Assembly (NCBI GenBank): GCA_902785105.1
Contig: CACZXF010000051.1
Coordinates: 1 to 43,466, forward strand
Direction of reading: 5' to 3'
DNA from: an uncultured Eubacteriales bacterium
GTDB lineage: Bacteria; Bacillota; Clostridia; Christensenellales; Aristaeellaceae
Length of the DNA: 43,466 nucleotides
The notes below the pieces were generated by a model. The model saw only the letters and a program-made list of their open reading frames with translations. It made no database searches and was not told where the DNA came from. Positions 25,637 through 34,345 of this stretch are shown one piece after another; within the stretch, counting starts at the first letter, position 1, and each line of letters starts with the position of its first letter. A program made the translations under genes and the position numbers.

Positions 25637-25662
25637 CGGCCACCCGCGGGTGCGGGTGGCCG
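25637..25662 (-). terminator. Hairpin downstream of the small secreted protein
   Basis: CGGCCACCCGC facing GCGGGTGGCCG, 6 bases past the stop codon. Read leftward it is followed by AATTGTTTAATG. The stem is strong and the T-run weak. Confidence 0.6.
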
Positions 25663-25668
25663 ATGAGA

Positions 25669-26268
25669 TCAGGGATTGCAGTGCTTGCAGGGTTCATAGC
25701 CCATCCTGAGCAGTTCATCCCGGGAGCCTGTGAACTTCTCGCGGTTGGCGCTCTTCATGTTCTTAATGGTGGAGCAGTCCGTGCGGTGGAACTTCTTGGA
25801 GCTCTTGTTGATGATGTAGGACTGCCGCCCGAAGGCGCTCTTTGCGGTGGCGGGAACGTCCTCGGCCTGTCCGATGTAGGCGGTGACGTACTTGACGTAG
25901 TTGTTCAGCGTCTTGTAGCTCTTGACCGCCTCCACATCCGGGGCGTTATAGGCGAACTGCACCTGACCGTCGATGGCGTAATAGCAGGTATCCCAGGTGT
26001 GCATGGCGATGAGCTCGCCGTACAGCTCCCGGAGGCCGCGGCCGGGGCTGGTGGTGATGGTGTAGGTGCTGGAAGCGTCCGACCATTGCAGGGTGTCTCC
26101 GGTGTTATCCTCGGTCAGCCAGCAGCCCGCGAGCCTGGAGCGGTTCTTCGCCGTGATGGCCTTGAAGCCCTGCCGCGCGACGTAGGCGTTGATCCCCTCG
26201 GCGCTCTCCGCCAGCGCGAACCCCGCCAGCAGCATCAGCGCCAGCATCGCCGCGATGATTCTCTTCAT
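25669..26268 (-). CDS. Small secreted protein with C-terminal cysteine/histidine module
   Basis: 199 residues. Residues 1-20 form a signal peptide (MKRIIAAMLALMLLAGFALA). The middle is unrecognised. The last 55 residues (YIINKSSKKFHRTDCSTIKN ... GYEPCKHCNP) match a small module often fused to secreted nucleases and ComEC-like proteins, with H, C and CxxC positioned to bind a metal or form disulfides. No catalytic domain is attached here. A family 1 element lies 38 bases upstream. Role unknown. Confidence 0.8.
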   Translation of the reverse strand: MKRIIAAMLALMLLAGFALAESAEGINAYVARQGFKAITAKNRSRLAGCWLTEDNTGDTLQWSDASSTYTITTSPGRGLRELYGELIAMHTWDTCYYAIDGQVQFAYNAPDVEAVKSYKTLNNYVKYVTAYIGQAEDVPATAKSAFGRQSYIINKSSKKFHRTDCSTIKNMKSANREKFTGSRDELLRMGYEPCKHCNP

Positions 26269-26306
26269 GTTGTTGACCTCCTTCTTTTGTAAGATGTCGT
26301 GAAAGC

Positions 26307-26460
26307 TATAAACAGGAATTTATCGGGGAGTTACCTACTCTCCTGTAGGGGCGGCGTTGCGCCGCCCGCCCGATAGGACATGTAGTCTCGCGGAGGGGCG
26401 GGCGCCGAAACGGCGCCCCTACAGGGTTGGTTTGACTTCCCGACAAACTTCAATTTGTTC
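26307..26460. repeat. Family 1 palindromic element, copy 10
   Basis: Ends CAGGAATTTATCGGGGAG and CCCGACAAACTTCAATTTG with full core, between the GNAT-like gene and the secreted-protein gene. Confidence 0.85.
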
Positions 26461-26482
26461 GACAAACGAAACAGCGCCCCCG

Positions 26483-27610
26483 TCACCCCAGCTTCTTCAC
26501 AAAGCACCGCCGCCGCTTGTGCTGGGTGGTGTTGAAGAAGTTCCACTGATGCTGTATCTTTTCGTTGACCTCCAGGTTGGGCCCGGTCTCGGCGTACTTC
26601 ATGCCCATCTTCTGGGCGCCCTTCAGCACCTGATTGAGCAGTATGGCGTTGACGGCCTTGTTCTGGTATTCCGGAGTGACGGCCACCAGGAACAGGTCCA
26701 GGGTATCGTTGACCTTTAAGGCACGGAGCACGCCGATCCAGCCGAAGGGAAACAGCCTGCCGTTGGACTTTTTCAGCGCGTCGGCCATGGAGGGTGCAGA
26801 CACACCGAAGGCCACCAGGTTGTCCTGCTCGTCAGCCACAAAGCAGGCCAGGTCCGGGTTGATGAGGGGGATGAACTTCTTGGCGTAGCGCCTGATCTGT
26901 TCCTCGGACAGGGGCACCGTGCCGTAGAGGCCGGCATAGGCGGTGTTCGCCAGCTCAAAGACCTTCTCCACCAGCGGCCCGTATTCCCGGCGGGATTTCA
27001 CCTCGATGATGTGCAGCTTGGAGTAATTCATCACCCGCTGGGCCAGCTTGTCCAGGCGCGTGGTGGTGCGCTCGTCGTAGGGGACCTCGATGAGAAATTC
27101 TATCCAGTCCACGTCCTTGCCGTAGCCCAGCCGCTCCAGATGATCCTTGTAATAGGGGAAATTGTAATAGGTGATGAACATGCTCTTGCGGTCGAAGCCC
27201 TCGACGAGCATGCCCTCCCTATCCAGATCGGTGAAGCCCAGGGGCCCGTGGACCTCGTCGCAGCCCTTCTCCCGGGCGTAGTCCTCCACCGCCTTGAACA
27301 GCGCGGCGGACACCTCGTAGTCGTCGATGAAGTCCACCTGCGTGAAGCGCATCCGGTTCAGACCCCACTTTTCATTGGCGAGGCGGCTCAGTATCGCGCC
27401 GATGCGGCCCACGATCTTCCCGTCCTTGTATGCCAAAAAGCACTTCGCCTCGCTATAGGCGAAGGCGGGGTTCTTCTTCGGGTTCCAGTCGTCCAGATCG
27501 TCGCCGTACATCGCCGGGATGAACTGGGGCACGTCCTTGTAGAGTACGTTGACGTAATTGACGAACTTCCGAAGCTCGCTCCGGGTCTTGACCTCCCTGA
27601 TCTCCACCAT
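26483..27610 (-). CDS. GNAT-like N-acetyltransferase-fold protein
   Basis: 375 residues from the ATG at 27610 (an upstream in-frame TTG at 27628 is possible but less likely). The N-terminal half has a GNAT-like pattern: CFLAYKDGKIVGRIGAI, FTQVDFIDDYEVSAALFKAVEDYAREKG, EVHGPLGF. A second GNAT-like half ends in TPEYQNKAVNAILLNQVLKGA. I know similar proteins as conserved but uncharacterised. Function cannot be named. Promoter at 27656-27684. Confidence 0.6.
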   Translation of the reverse strand: MVEIREVKTRSELRKFVNYVNVLYKDVPQFIPAMYGDDLDDWNPKKNPAFAYSEAKCFLAYKDGKIVGRIGAILSRLANEKWGLNRMRFTQVDFIDDYEVSAALFKAVEDYAREKGCDEVHGPLGFTDLDREGMLVEGFDRKSMFITYYNFPYYKDHLERLGYGKDVDWIEFLIEVPYDERTTTRLDKLAQRVMNYSKLHIIEVKSRREYGPLVEKVFELANTAYAGLYGTVPLSEEQIRRYAKKFIPLINPDLACFVADEQDNLVAFGVSAPSMADALKKSNGRLFPFGWIGVLRALKVNDTLDLFLVAVTPEYQNKAVNAILLNQVLKGAQKMGMKYAETGPNLEVNEKIQHQWNFFNTTQHKRRRCFVKKLG

Positions 27611-27655
27611 AAACAACCCATCCCCCAAAATCGTTTGTCACCTTCCTGACTTAAC

Positions 27656-27684
27656 AGTATAGCATAATCAGGTAAAAAGTGCAA
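27656..27684 (-). promoter_or_regulatory. Promoter of the GNAT-like gene
   Basis: Read leftward: TTGCAC, 17 bases, TATACT, about 45 bases before the start codon. Confidence 0.65.
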
Positions 27685-27711
27685 ATCAATTGTGGGGGAC
27701 GGATCTATGGT

Positions 27712-28143
27712 TTATTTCACGACGCCCTTTCTGAGCATCACATTCGCGTACAGCGCGGATTCGCTGGAGGCCACCACGGCGTAGGCCTTTTTGGTCTCGT
27801 CGTAGAACTCAAAGCGGCCGATGTGGCCGATCTTCTTGCCGGGCTCGTGCTTTTCGATGATCTTCGCGTATTCGTCCCAGATGGGGGTCTCCACGTCGTC
27901 GCCGGGCACCACGGCCATCAGCGTCACCGGGGCGTCCACATAGGTGTCCAGGGGGAAGAATTGCAGTATGGCGTCCAGAATTTCGGGCACCGTGTGGCCG
28001 TCCAGGCGCACTAACTTGCTGTCCTTCGCCATCGAGGCCGCCGGGAAGTTGCCGTCGCCGATGACCAGCGTATCGCCATGGCCCATCTCCATCATGATCT
28101 TCAAAAGCTCAGGCGTCAAAATGCTCGGAATACCCTTCAACAT
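27712..28143 (-). CDS. fucU: L-fucose mutarotase, RbsD/FucU family
   Basis: Interconverts anomers of L-fucose or a related sugar; 143 residues from the ATG at 28143. The opening MLKGIPSILTPELLKIMMEMGHGD with the catalytic-site His, then VIGDGNFPAAS, and the C-terminal YANVMLRKGVVK fit FucU. No other fucose gene is adjacent, so the substrate is not confirmed. Its consensus promoter (28404-28432) is separated from the gene by an inserted family 1 element. Confidence 0.88.
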   Translation of the reverse strand: MLKGIPSILTPELLKIMMEMGHGDTLVIGDGNFPAASMAKDSKLVRLDGHTVPEILDAILQFFPLDTYVDAPVTLMAVVPGDDVETPIWDEYAKIIEKHEPGKKIGHIGRFEFYDETKKAYAVVASSESALYANVMLRKGVVK

Positions 28144-28182
28144 TGAAAAATACACGTCCTTTCATCCGTATAATGGTTTGTT

Positions 28183-28392
28183 GCAACGGGTCAGTTCTGT
28201 CGGTAAATGGGGATTTATCGGGGGTGTTACCCGCCCTCCTGTAGGGGCGGCGTTGCGCCGCTGGGAGCGGTCCCACCGCCCGCCGGGTAGTACGATGCGT
28301 TTCGTTGGGGACGGGCGCCGAAACGGCGCCCCTACAGGGTTGGTTTGACTCCTCGATAAACTTCAATTTACCGAAACGAACTGAACAGTTAC
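28183..28392. repeat. Family 1 element with 8-bp target duplication (copy 11)
   Basis: Bounded by GGTTTGTT at 28175-28182 and again at 28393-28400. Terminal repeats GCAACGGGTCAGTTC and GAACTGAACAGTTAC match at 12 of 15 positions. The 210-bp element lies between the fucU promoter and the fucU start. Confidence 0.88.
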
Positions 28393-28403
28393 GGTTTGTT
28401 AAT

Positions 28404-28432
28404 ATTATAATTTGCGGGCAATAAAATGTCAA
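28404..28432 (-). promoter_or_regulatory. Consensus promoter of fucU
   Basis: Read leftward: TTGACA, 17 bases, TATAAT. The predicted start (about 28397) falls in the target duplication of the inserted element, so fucU mRNA would carry the element as a leader of about 255 bases. Confidence 0.75.
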
Positions 28433-28441
28433 TGCCAATCG

Positions 28442-28482
28442 AAAAATGTGTCAACGGGAACCGTCCCCGCTGACACATTTTT
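28442..28482. terminator. Bidirectional terminator after trkH
   Basis: AAAAATGTGTCAACGGG faces CCCGCTGACACATTTTT with a short loop. It provides A/T runs on both sides and lies 3 bases past the trkH stop. Confidence 0.85.
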
Positions 28483-28485
28483 CTG

Positions 28486-29967
28486 TTACTGACGCCAGGC
28501 CGAGGGGGCGAAGAGCATCAGTATCGGGAAGACCTCCAGGCGGCCGATGAGCATACAGAGGGAGAGGATCAGCTTGGAGGCATCGGAATAGGCGGCGAAA
28601 TTGCCGGTGGGGCCGACCATGCCCAGGCCGGGGCCGATGTTGGAGAGGGTCGCCACCACGGCGGTGAAGTTGGTCTCGAAGGAGAAGCCGTCCTTGGCGA
28701 TGATGATGGCCGAGGCGAACAGCACGATCATGTAGGCGAAGAAGAAGCCCTGCACGCCGGAGAGTATGTTTTCGTCCACGGTATGGCCGTCCAGCTTGAT
28801 GGTGTTGACGGACTTGGGGTGGACGGTGCGGCGGATATCGCGGATCATGCTCTTGACCAGGAGCTGCACGCGGATGACCTTGATGCCGCCGCCGGTGGAG
28901 CCCGCCGACGCGCCGATGAACATGATCGCCACCAGCAGTCCGCGGGAGAGCTGGGGCCAGAGGTTGAAGTCCGCCGTGGCGTAGCCCGTGGTGGTCATGA
29001 CCGAGGACACCTGGAAGAAGCTGTAGCGCAGAGCCGTGAAGAAGTTTCCGGGAGGCGCGGGCACGCCGGAGATGGAATAGAAGTTCTGCGCCGCCGTGGG
29101 CATGATGTCGATGGCGATGATCAACGTCGTGCCCAGCATGATGGCCCAGTACAGCTTCATCTCACTGTTGCCCAGCGCCGCCTTCCAGTTGCCCCGGATG
29201 ACGAAATAGTACAGCGAGAAGTTCACGCCGAACAGCGCCATGAAGATGGCCGTCACGATGTCCACCGCCGCAGAATTGAAGTGGGCGATGGAGTTGGCGT
29301 AGGTGCCAAAGCCGCCGGTGCCCGCCGCGCCGAACATGTGGACCAGCGCGTCATAGGGGTTCAGGCCGCACAGCAGCAGGGCGATCACCATGATGACGGA
29401 CAGGCCGCCGTAGATCTCATACAGTATCTTGGCGTTGTTTGCCACGCGGGGGACGAGCTTGTCCGTGGAGGGGCCGGGCGACTCTGCCCGCATCAGGTGG
29501 ATGGACCGCGCGCCCATCTTCGGGATCAGCGCCAGCGACAGCACCAGCACGCCCATGCCGCCCGCCCAGTGGGTGAAGCTCCGCCAGAACAGCAGGCCCT
29601 TGGGCAGCAGCTCCACGTTGGGGATGATGGTGGCCCCGGTGGTGGTGAAGCCGGAGACCGTCTCAAAGAAGCAGTCCACCAGCGAGGGGATATAGCCGCT
29701 GAAATAGAAGGGCAGGCCCCCGAAGAAGGACACCAGTATCCAGCTAAAGGCCACCACCGCGAAGCCCTCGCGGGCGCGGAGGGTCTCCCGCCGGGGCCGT
29801 ATGAACGCCAGCGCCGAGCCCACCGCCACCGTGATGGCCATTGATTCCAGCAGCGGCAAGGCGTCCGACCCGCCGTAGATCAGCGAAACCAGCAGCGGCA
29901 GCAGCATCAGCGCCCCCGCCAGCCGCACCACGTTGCCGATCAGATGAAATGTCAAGCGTTTATTCAT
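28486..29967 (-). CDS. trkH: Potassium uptake protein, TrkH/KtrB family
   Basis: Membrane subunit of a K+ uptake system, 493 residues. Four pore-loop repeats are visible, the first as ETVSGFTTTGAT (about 102-113), a later one around AAGTGGFGTYAN. The segment GASAGSTGGGIKVIRVQLL is typical of TrkH. It follows trkA with a 113-base gap. ATG at 29967 with GGGGTGA upstream. Works with TrkA, which gates transport by binding nucleotide. Confidence 0.95.
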   Translation of the reverse strand: MNKRLTFHLIGNVVRLAGALMLLPLLVSLIYGGSDALPLLESMAITVAVGSALAFIRPRRETLRAREGFAVVAFSWILVSFFGGLPFYFSGYIPSLVDCFFETVSGFTTTGATIIPNVELLPKGLLFWRSFTHWAGGMGVLVLSLALIPKMGARSIHLMRAESPGPSTDKLVPRVANNAKILYEIYGGLSVIMVIALLLCGLNPYDALVHMFGAAGTGGFGTYANSIAHFNSAAVDIVTAIFMALFGVNFSLYYFVIRGNWKAALGNSEMKLYWAIMLGTTLIIAIDIMPTAAQNFYSISGVPAPPGNFFTALRYSFFQVSSVMTTTGYATADFNLWPQLSRGLLVAIMFIGASAGSTGGGIKVIRVQLLVKSMIRDIRRTVHPKSVNTIKLDGHTVDENILSGVQGFFFAYMIVLFASAIIIAKDGFSFETNFTAVVATLSNIGPGLGMVGPTGNFAAYSDASKLILSLCMLIGRLEVFPILMLFAPSAWRQ

Positions 29968-29987
29968 AAATGTTCACCCCGTTTTTA

Positions 29988-30074
29988 AATGGGGAATTGG
30001 GAATGAATAGCCTGGGAACGACGCGATGTGAGCGGCTATTTCATTCCCCATTCCCCATTTCCCATTCCCCATTG
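29988..30074. repeat. Short inverted repeat between trkA and trkH
   Basis: ATGGGGAATTGGGAATGAATAG faces CTATTTCATTCCCCATTCCC, with short ATTCCCC-type units repeated in the right arm. It resembles the GTTGGGA elements in design but not in sequence. Confidence 0.6.
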
Positions 30075-30080
30075 AATGAA

Positions 30081-31451
30081 TTACTTCTTTATCCCCGCCA
30101 CGTCAAACGCATCCTCCAGATTGATGACGGTCCCGGCCCTCGCGGTGAGTATGACGGTGTCGCCGGCCTCGATGTGGTCGGAGCCGAAGGGGATGATGGA
30201 CTTGCGCTCGCGGACGAGGACGGACACCAGTATGCCCTTGCGGATCTTCAACTGATTCAGCGGGATGTTGAGGTAGGGCGCGCCTTCCAGGGCGGTGAAC
30301 TCGTAGGCCTCGACGGAGCCGCCCAACATGCCGTAGACCTTCTCCACCACGGAATTGCGGGAGTTGTTCAGGGCGCGGACGGAGCGGAGGATGACGTTGG
30401 CGGTGGTGAGCTTGGGGCTGACGCAGCAGTCGATGCCCAGGTCGCTCATGACGTCCATGGCGTTGGTGCGGTTGACCTTGACGATGACCTTCTTCACGCC
30501 CCGACGCACGCCGTAGAGGCCGGTGATGAGGTTCTCCTCATCCCGGTCGGTCAGGCAGATCAGCGCGCCGCAGTCGGCCACGTTCTCGCTCTCCAGCGTC
30601 TCCTCGTCGGTGCCGTCGGCGCAGATGACCATCACGTTGTCCAGCTCGTCGGACAGCCTGAGGCACTTCTGCTCGTCGATTTCAATTAGCCGCAGATAGA
30701 CGCCCATGCCGGCGATGATCTTCGCCAGATAGTAGGCGATGTGGCCGCCGCCGATGAGCAGGGCGGACTTCAAGCGCTGGGTGTCCTTGCCCAGGTGCTT
30801 GAAGAAGCGGGTGACGGCCTCCCGGTCGCCGGTGGCGTAGACCCGGTCGCCGGGCAGCAGCACTGAGGAGCCGTCCGGTATGAAGGCCTGCCCCGCCCGC
30901 TGCACCGCCGTGAACTGTATGTGGGGGAAGCGGCTGTGGAGCTTGGAGAGGGGGGTGTTCAGTATGGAGTCGTCGTGCTCCGTGCGGAATTCCACCATCT
31001 CCACCCGGCCGTGGGCAAAGGATTCGATGTTGATGGCGAAGGGGAAGCGCAGCAGGCGCGAGATCTCCTGGGCCGTGGCGCGCTCCGGGTTGATGACCTG
31101 GTCGATGTCCAGCTTCTTTTGAAGCAGGGTCAGGCTCTCGGTGTACTCCGGGTCACGGATGCGGGCGATGGAATACTTCGCGCCAAGCTGCTTCGCCGCC
31201 AGACAGCAGACCATGTTCTGCTCGTCGTTGCCGGTGACGGCGATGATGGCGTCGCATTCCTCCACCCCCGCCTCGATCAGCACCTTGACGTTGGCCCCGT
31301 TGCCCCGGACGCACATCACGTCCAGCGTCTCGCTGGCCCGCAAGAGCGCCTGCTGGCTCTTGTCCAGTATCGTAACGTCGTGGCCGTCCTTCGATAGATA
31401 TTGGGCCAGCGTGTAGCCCACCTTGCCGTTGCCGACAATGATGATGTTCAT
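30081..31451 (-). CDS. trkA: Trk potassium uptake regulator TrkA
   Basis: Cytoplasmic NAD(H)-binding gating subunit for TrkH, 456 residues from the ATG at 31451 (GGGAG upstream). Two tandem RCK modules: the first begins MNIIIVGNGKVGYTLAQYLS with the Rossmann GxGxxG and DVTILDKS; the second begins near residue 230 with ALLIGGGHIAYYLAK. Each is followed by a TrkA_C domain. Forms an operon with trkH. Confidence 0.95.
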   Translation of the reverse strand: MNIIIVGNGKVGYTLAQYLSKDGHDVTILDKSQQALLRASETLDVMCVRGNGANVKVLIEAGVEECDAIIAVTGNDEQNMVCCLAAKQLGAKYSIARIRDPEYTESLTLLQKKLDIDQVINPERATAQEISRLLRFPFAINIESFAHGRVEMVEFRTEHDDSILNTPLSKLHSRFPHIQFTAVQRAGQAFIPDGSSVLLPGDRVYATGDREAVTRFFKHLGKDTQRLKSALLIGGGHIAYYLAKIIAGMGVYLRLIEIDEQKCLRLSDELDNVMVICADGTDEETLESENVADCGALICLTDRDEENLITGLYGVRRGVKKVIVKVNRTNAMDVMSDLGIDCCVSPKLTTANVILRSVRALNNSRNSVVEKVYGMLGGSVEAYEFTALEGAPYLNIPLNQLKIRKGILVSVLVRERKSIIPFGSDHIEAGDTVILTARAGTVINLEDAFDVAGIKK

Positions 31452-31544
31452 TGGATCGCTCCCTTCCAGTGTAGCGGAATGGAAATTTGAAAATTGAGTT
31501 ACCGGCTTCCGAGCGGCGTTCAATCCTGTTGTGCTCGGCATGAC

Positions 31545-31777
31545 CTTGTAGGGGCGGCGTTGCGCCGCCCGCCGGGTACAGCGTGGCGTTTCACGGAGAG
31601 CGGGCGGCGAAACGCCGCCCCTACAGGGATTGTGCGAATCCCTGGCGACTGCCTCTATCTCAGCGTCGCGGGGGCGGGCGGCGAAACGCCGCCCCTACAG
31701 GGATTGTGCGAATCCCTGGCGACTGCCTCTATCTCAGCGTCGCGGGGGGCGGGCGGCGAAACGCCGCCCCTACAGGG
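31545..31777. repeat. Family 1 element with internal tandem amplification (copy 12)
   Basis: A core at 31545-31628 is followed by two tandem copies of a 74-75 bp unit (starting 31629 and 31703). Each unit holds ATTGTGCGAATCCCTGGCG plus the half palindrome GGGCGGCGAAACGCCGCCCC. The array ends 6 bases from the stop codon of the isomerase gene. It fills most of the trkA-isomerase gap. Confidence 0.85.
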
Positions 31778-31783
31778 ATAGTG

Positions 31784-32560
31784 CTAATTTCTTTGGGCCT
31801 GCCTCAGGCAGAGGAGGGCGGAGCGGGCGTCGCTCTTGAAATCGACGCATTTGGCGCAGGTGACACTGACGCCGCCGGGGTAGCCGCTGCGCTTTAGGAC
31901 GCGCAGGAGCTTGAAGTAGTCCTCGCCGTCGGCCTCTCTGGGCATACGGCGGGTCAGGGGATGCTCGATGTGGACGTGGCAGAGGGTGCTGCCGGTCTGG
32001 GAAAGGGCGGTGACCGGCTCGGCGGCCATGGCCATGGCGGCGGTGTTGGCGGCGACGCCCACGTTGCCAAGCTGCAGCAGGCCGGTCAGCAGCGTGGCTT
32101 CGGAGACCAGGTTCAGCAGGTTGCACTCCGTCTTGCGCAGGGGTTCCACGGCCACGACCAGGCCGTTTTCCCGCGCGTGGCTCTGGCACAGCCGCAGGAA
32201 GTTGCCGAGCTGACGCCAGGCCTGGGGAAAGTCGCAGCCCTCCGGGACAGTTCTCGCCTGGGGTGCGTCCAGCACAGCCACACGAGCCTTTAGGCGTTTG
32301 AGACGTCCGAAGGCTTTGGTCAGATAGGCGTGCAGCTCCGTCGCCCGCACGTCCGGGCCGACGATGCTCAGGCCCTCCGGCAGCAAACGGTTCGCCGCCG
32401 CCACGCGAAGGCCGCTGCCCGCGCACCAGGCGGCAAATTCGTCAAAATAATTGTCGGACAGCGCCGCCAGCTCGCACAGCGGCACCTCCGCAAAGTCGTA
32501 GCCCAAAGCCCGCGCCTCGGGCAGATTGGTGAAATCGGTACATATGCCGATGGGAATCAT
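31784..32560 (-). CDS. Sugar phosphate isomerase/epimerase-like TIM-barrel protein
   Basis: 258 residues from the ATG at 32560 (AGGT upstream; the in-frame extension is repeat DNA). Xylose-isomerase-like (AP endonuclease 2) barrel: IGICTDF at the first strand, YDFAEVPLCEL, VVAVEPLRKTECN with the metal-binding Glu, VGVAANTAAM, and CHVHIEHP with a metal-binding His. Exact sugar substrate unknown. Promoter at 32794-32822, with a family 1 element between promoter and gene. Confidence 0.8.
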   Translation of the reverse strand: MIPIGICTDFTNLPEARALGYDFAEVPLCELAALSDNYFDEFAAWCAGSGLRVAAANRLLPEGLSIVGPDVRATELHAYLTKAFGRLKRLKARVAVLDAPQARTVPEGCDFPQAWRQLGNFLRLCQSHARENGLVVAVEPLRKTECNLLNLVSEATLLTGLLQLGNVGVAANTAAMAMAAEPVTALSQTGSTLCHVHIEHPLTRRMPREADGEDYFKLLRVLKRSGYPGGVSVTCAKCVDFKSDARSALLCLRQAQRN

Positions 32561-32589
32561 GGTTGGACCTCGTTCGTTGGGGCGGAGTT

Positions 32590-32758
32590 TGATAAACAAA
32601 GTTTTATCGGGGAGATACACACTCTCCTGTAGGGGCGGCGTTGCGCCGCTGGGAGCGGTCCCACCGCCCGCCGGGTAGGACGATGCGTTTCGTACAAGGC
32701 GGGCGCCGGAACGGCGCCCCTACAGGGTTGGTCTGACTCCCCGACAACTTCCAATTAA
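32590..32758. repeat. Family 1 palindromic element, copy 13
   Basis: Ends GATAAACAAAGTTTTATCGGGG and CCCCGACAACTTCCAATTAATC around a full core. It lies in the leader of the isomerase gene, 29 bases upstream of the start codon. Confidence 0.85.
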
Positions 32759-32793
32759 TCGTGTCTACCCACCCATTTTCTCATGCTACAACC

Positions 32794-32822
32794 AGTATAC
32801 GCCCATTCGCCAAAAACGTCAA
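32794..32822 (-). promoter_or_regulatory. Promoter of the isomerase gene
   Basis: Read leftward: TTGACG, 17 bases, TATACT. It lies just outside the family 1 element, giving a leader of about 225 bases. Back-to-back with the aldolase promoter at the strand switch of the window. Confidence 0.65.
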
Positions 32823-32902
32823 ATTATGTCGCCATATTTAACAGGTTGAACAGGGGAATGTACTCGTATTTAGCGCGGCTGTAACAAATTTGCGCTCACT
32901 GC

Positions 32903-32931
32903 TTGATTTTATGGCGTTCACCTGATATAAT
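32903..32931 (+). promoter_or_regulatory. Promoter of the aldolase gene
   Basis: TTGATT, 17 bases, TATAAT, 34 bases before the start codon. Confidence 0.8.
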
Positions 32932-32964
32932 GGAAACAACCTTAAAAACAAAGGAGTGTTTCAT

Positions 32965-33948
32965 ATGGCTCTTGTCACTTCCACCGAGATGTTCAAGAAG
33001 GCCTACAATGGCGGCTACGCCATCGGCGCTTTCAACGTCAACAACATGGAAATCATCCAGGGCATCACCGAGGCGGCGATCGAAAAGCGCGCTCCGCTGA
33101 TCCTCCAGGTGTCCAAGGGCGCCCGCGCCTATGCCAAGCACGTCTATCTGATGAAGCTCATAGAGGCCGCCATCCAGGACGCCGAGCAGTCCGCGGGCTT
33201 CGATCTGCCCATCGTGGTCCACCTCGACCATGGCGACAGCTTCGAGCTGTGCAAGAGCTGCATCGACGGCGGCTTCACCTCCGTCATGATCGACAAGAGC
33301 GGCCTGCCCTTCGAGGAGAACATCAAGATCACCAAGCAGGTCGTCGAGTACGCCCATGACCACGGCGTGGTCGTCGAGGCCGAGCTGGGCAGCCTGGCCG
33401 GCGTTGAGGACGAAGTGAACGTCTCCGCCGAGGATTCCTCCTACACCCGTCCCGAAGAGGTCGAGGAGTTCGTGAAGTCCACCGGCTGCGACTCCCTGGC
33501 CATCGCCATCGGCACCTCCCACGGCGCTTACAAGTTCACCGCCAAGCAGTGCACCCGCAATGAGAAGGGCATCCTCGTGCCCCCGCCGCTGCGCTTCGAC
33601 ATCCTGGACGAGGTCTCCAAGCGCCTGCCCGGCTTCCCCATCGTGTTGCATGGCTCCTCCTCCGTGCCCCAGGAATTCGTGAAGATCATCAACGCCAATG
33701 GCGGCAAGATGCCCGACGCCGTCGGCATCCCCGAGGAGCAGCTCCGTCAGGCTGCCCGCGGCGCGGTCTGCAAGATCAACATCGACTCTGACCTGCGCCT
33801 CGCCATGACCGCCTGCATCCGTCAGCACTTCGCCGAGCATCCGGATCACTTCGATCCCCGCCAGTATCTGAAGCCCGCCCGTGCCGCCATCAAGGAAATG
33901 GTCGAGCACAAGCTGGTTGACGTCCTGGGCTGCGACGGCAAGGCATAA
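32965..33948 (+). CDS. fba: Class II fructose-bisphosphate aldolase
   Basis: Zinc-dependent glycolytic aldolase splitting fructose 1,6-bisphosphate; 327 residues from the ATG at 32965 (AAGGAG 8 bases upstream). Motifs: GGYAIGAFNVNN (about 12-23), VVHLDHGDS with zinc ligands (about 81-89), EAELGSLAGVEDEV (about 137-150), IAIGTSHGAYKF with a further zinc His, and VLHGSSSVPQEF followed by a C-terminal ARGAVCKINIDSDLRLA. Stand-alone gene with its own promoter and terminator. Confidence 0.95.
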   Translation: MALVTSTEMFKKAYNGGYAIGAFNVNNMEIIQGITEAAIEKRAPLILQVSKGARAYAKHVYLMKLIEAAIQDAEQSAGFDLPIVVHLDHGDSFELCKSCIDGGFTSVMIDKSGLPFEENIKITKQVVEYAHDHGVVVEAELGSLAGVEDEVNVSAEDSSYTRPEEVEEFVKSTGCDSLAIAIGTSHGAYKFTAKQCTRNEKGILVPPPLRFDILDEVSKRLPGFPIVLHGSSSVPQEFVKIINANGGKMPDAVGIPEEQLRQAARGAVCKINIDSDLRLAMTACIRQHFAEHPDHFDPRQYLKPARAAIKEMVEHKLVDVLGCDGKA

Positions 33949-33975
33949 TTCCACGGAAACAGTCCATAGACCACA

Positions 33976-34016
33976 AACCACCCGACGAGGTCAGACGCCT
34001 TGTCGGGTGGTTTTTT
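33976..34016 (+). terminator. Terminator of the aldolase gene
   Basis: ACCACCCGACGAGG faces TTGTCGGGTGGT, followed by TTTTTTG, about 30 bases after the stop codon. Confidence 0.9.
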
Positions 34017-34033
34017 GTCGTGCGTTCTCTATG

Positions 34034-34262
34034 GTAAATTGGAATTTGTCAGGCTGTTCCGTTCCCCAAAAGCCTTCCCCTCTGGGGAAGGTGCCCCGTT
34101 GCCGAAGGCCTATCGAAGCGTTCAGGGGCGGATGAGGTCCTCGTCGTTAAAATCTCCTCAATTTGCAGAGCTTTTTGGGGCTACGGGGGACCTCATCCGA
34201 CCCGCTTCGCGGGCCACCTTCCCCAACGGGGGAAGGCTTTTGGGAGACGCGACTTCCCGTTT
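34034..34262. repeat. Family 2 elements, two diverged halves (copy 5)
   Basis: First half (about 34034-34140) opens with the shared end GTAAATTGGAATTTGTC and ends GGGGCGGATGAGGTCC. The second (about 34188-34262) opens GACCTCATCCGACCCGC. The 45 bases between are unrelated. Together with the operator region at 34303 they account for the gap between the aldolase and the Nif11 genes. Confidence 0.75.
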
Positions 34263-34302
34263 ATCGACGCCTCCGAGCCGTAACCAACGAATCACATCGG
34301 CA

Positions 34303-34345
34303 TAAATCTGTTGTTCTGCAATTCAATTTACAGGCAACAGATTTA
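34303..34345. promoter_or_regulatory. Candidate operator of the Nif11-like gene array
   Basis: Perfect 11-bp inverted repeat TAAATCTGTTG (34303-34313) and CAACAGATTTA (34335-34345), separated by 21 bases. The right arm lies between the -35 and -10 of the promoter. This is a natural place for a dimeric repressor; no regulator gene is nearby. Confidence 0.6.

Noticed and set aside
31629-31777. Regular repeats resembling a CRISPR array
   Set aside because: Units are 74-75 bp tandem copies with no unique spacers and no cas genes; they come from a family 1 element.
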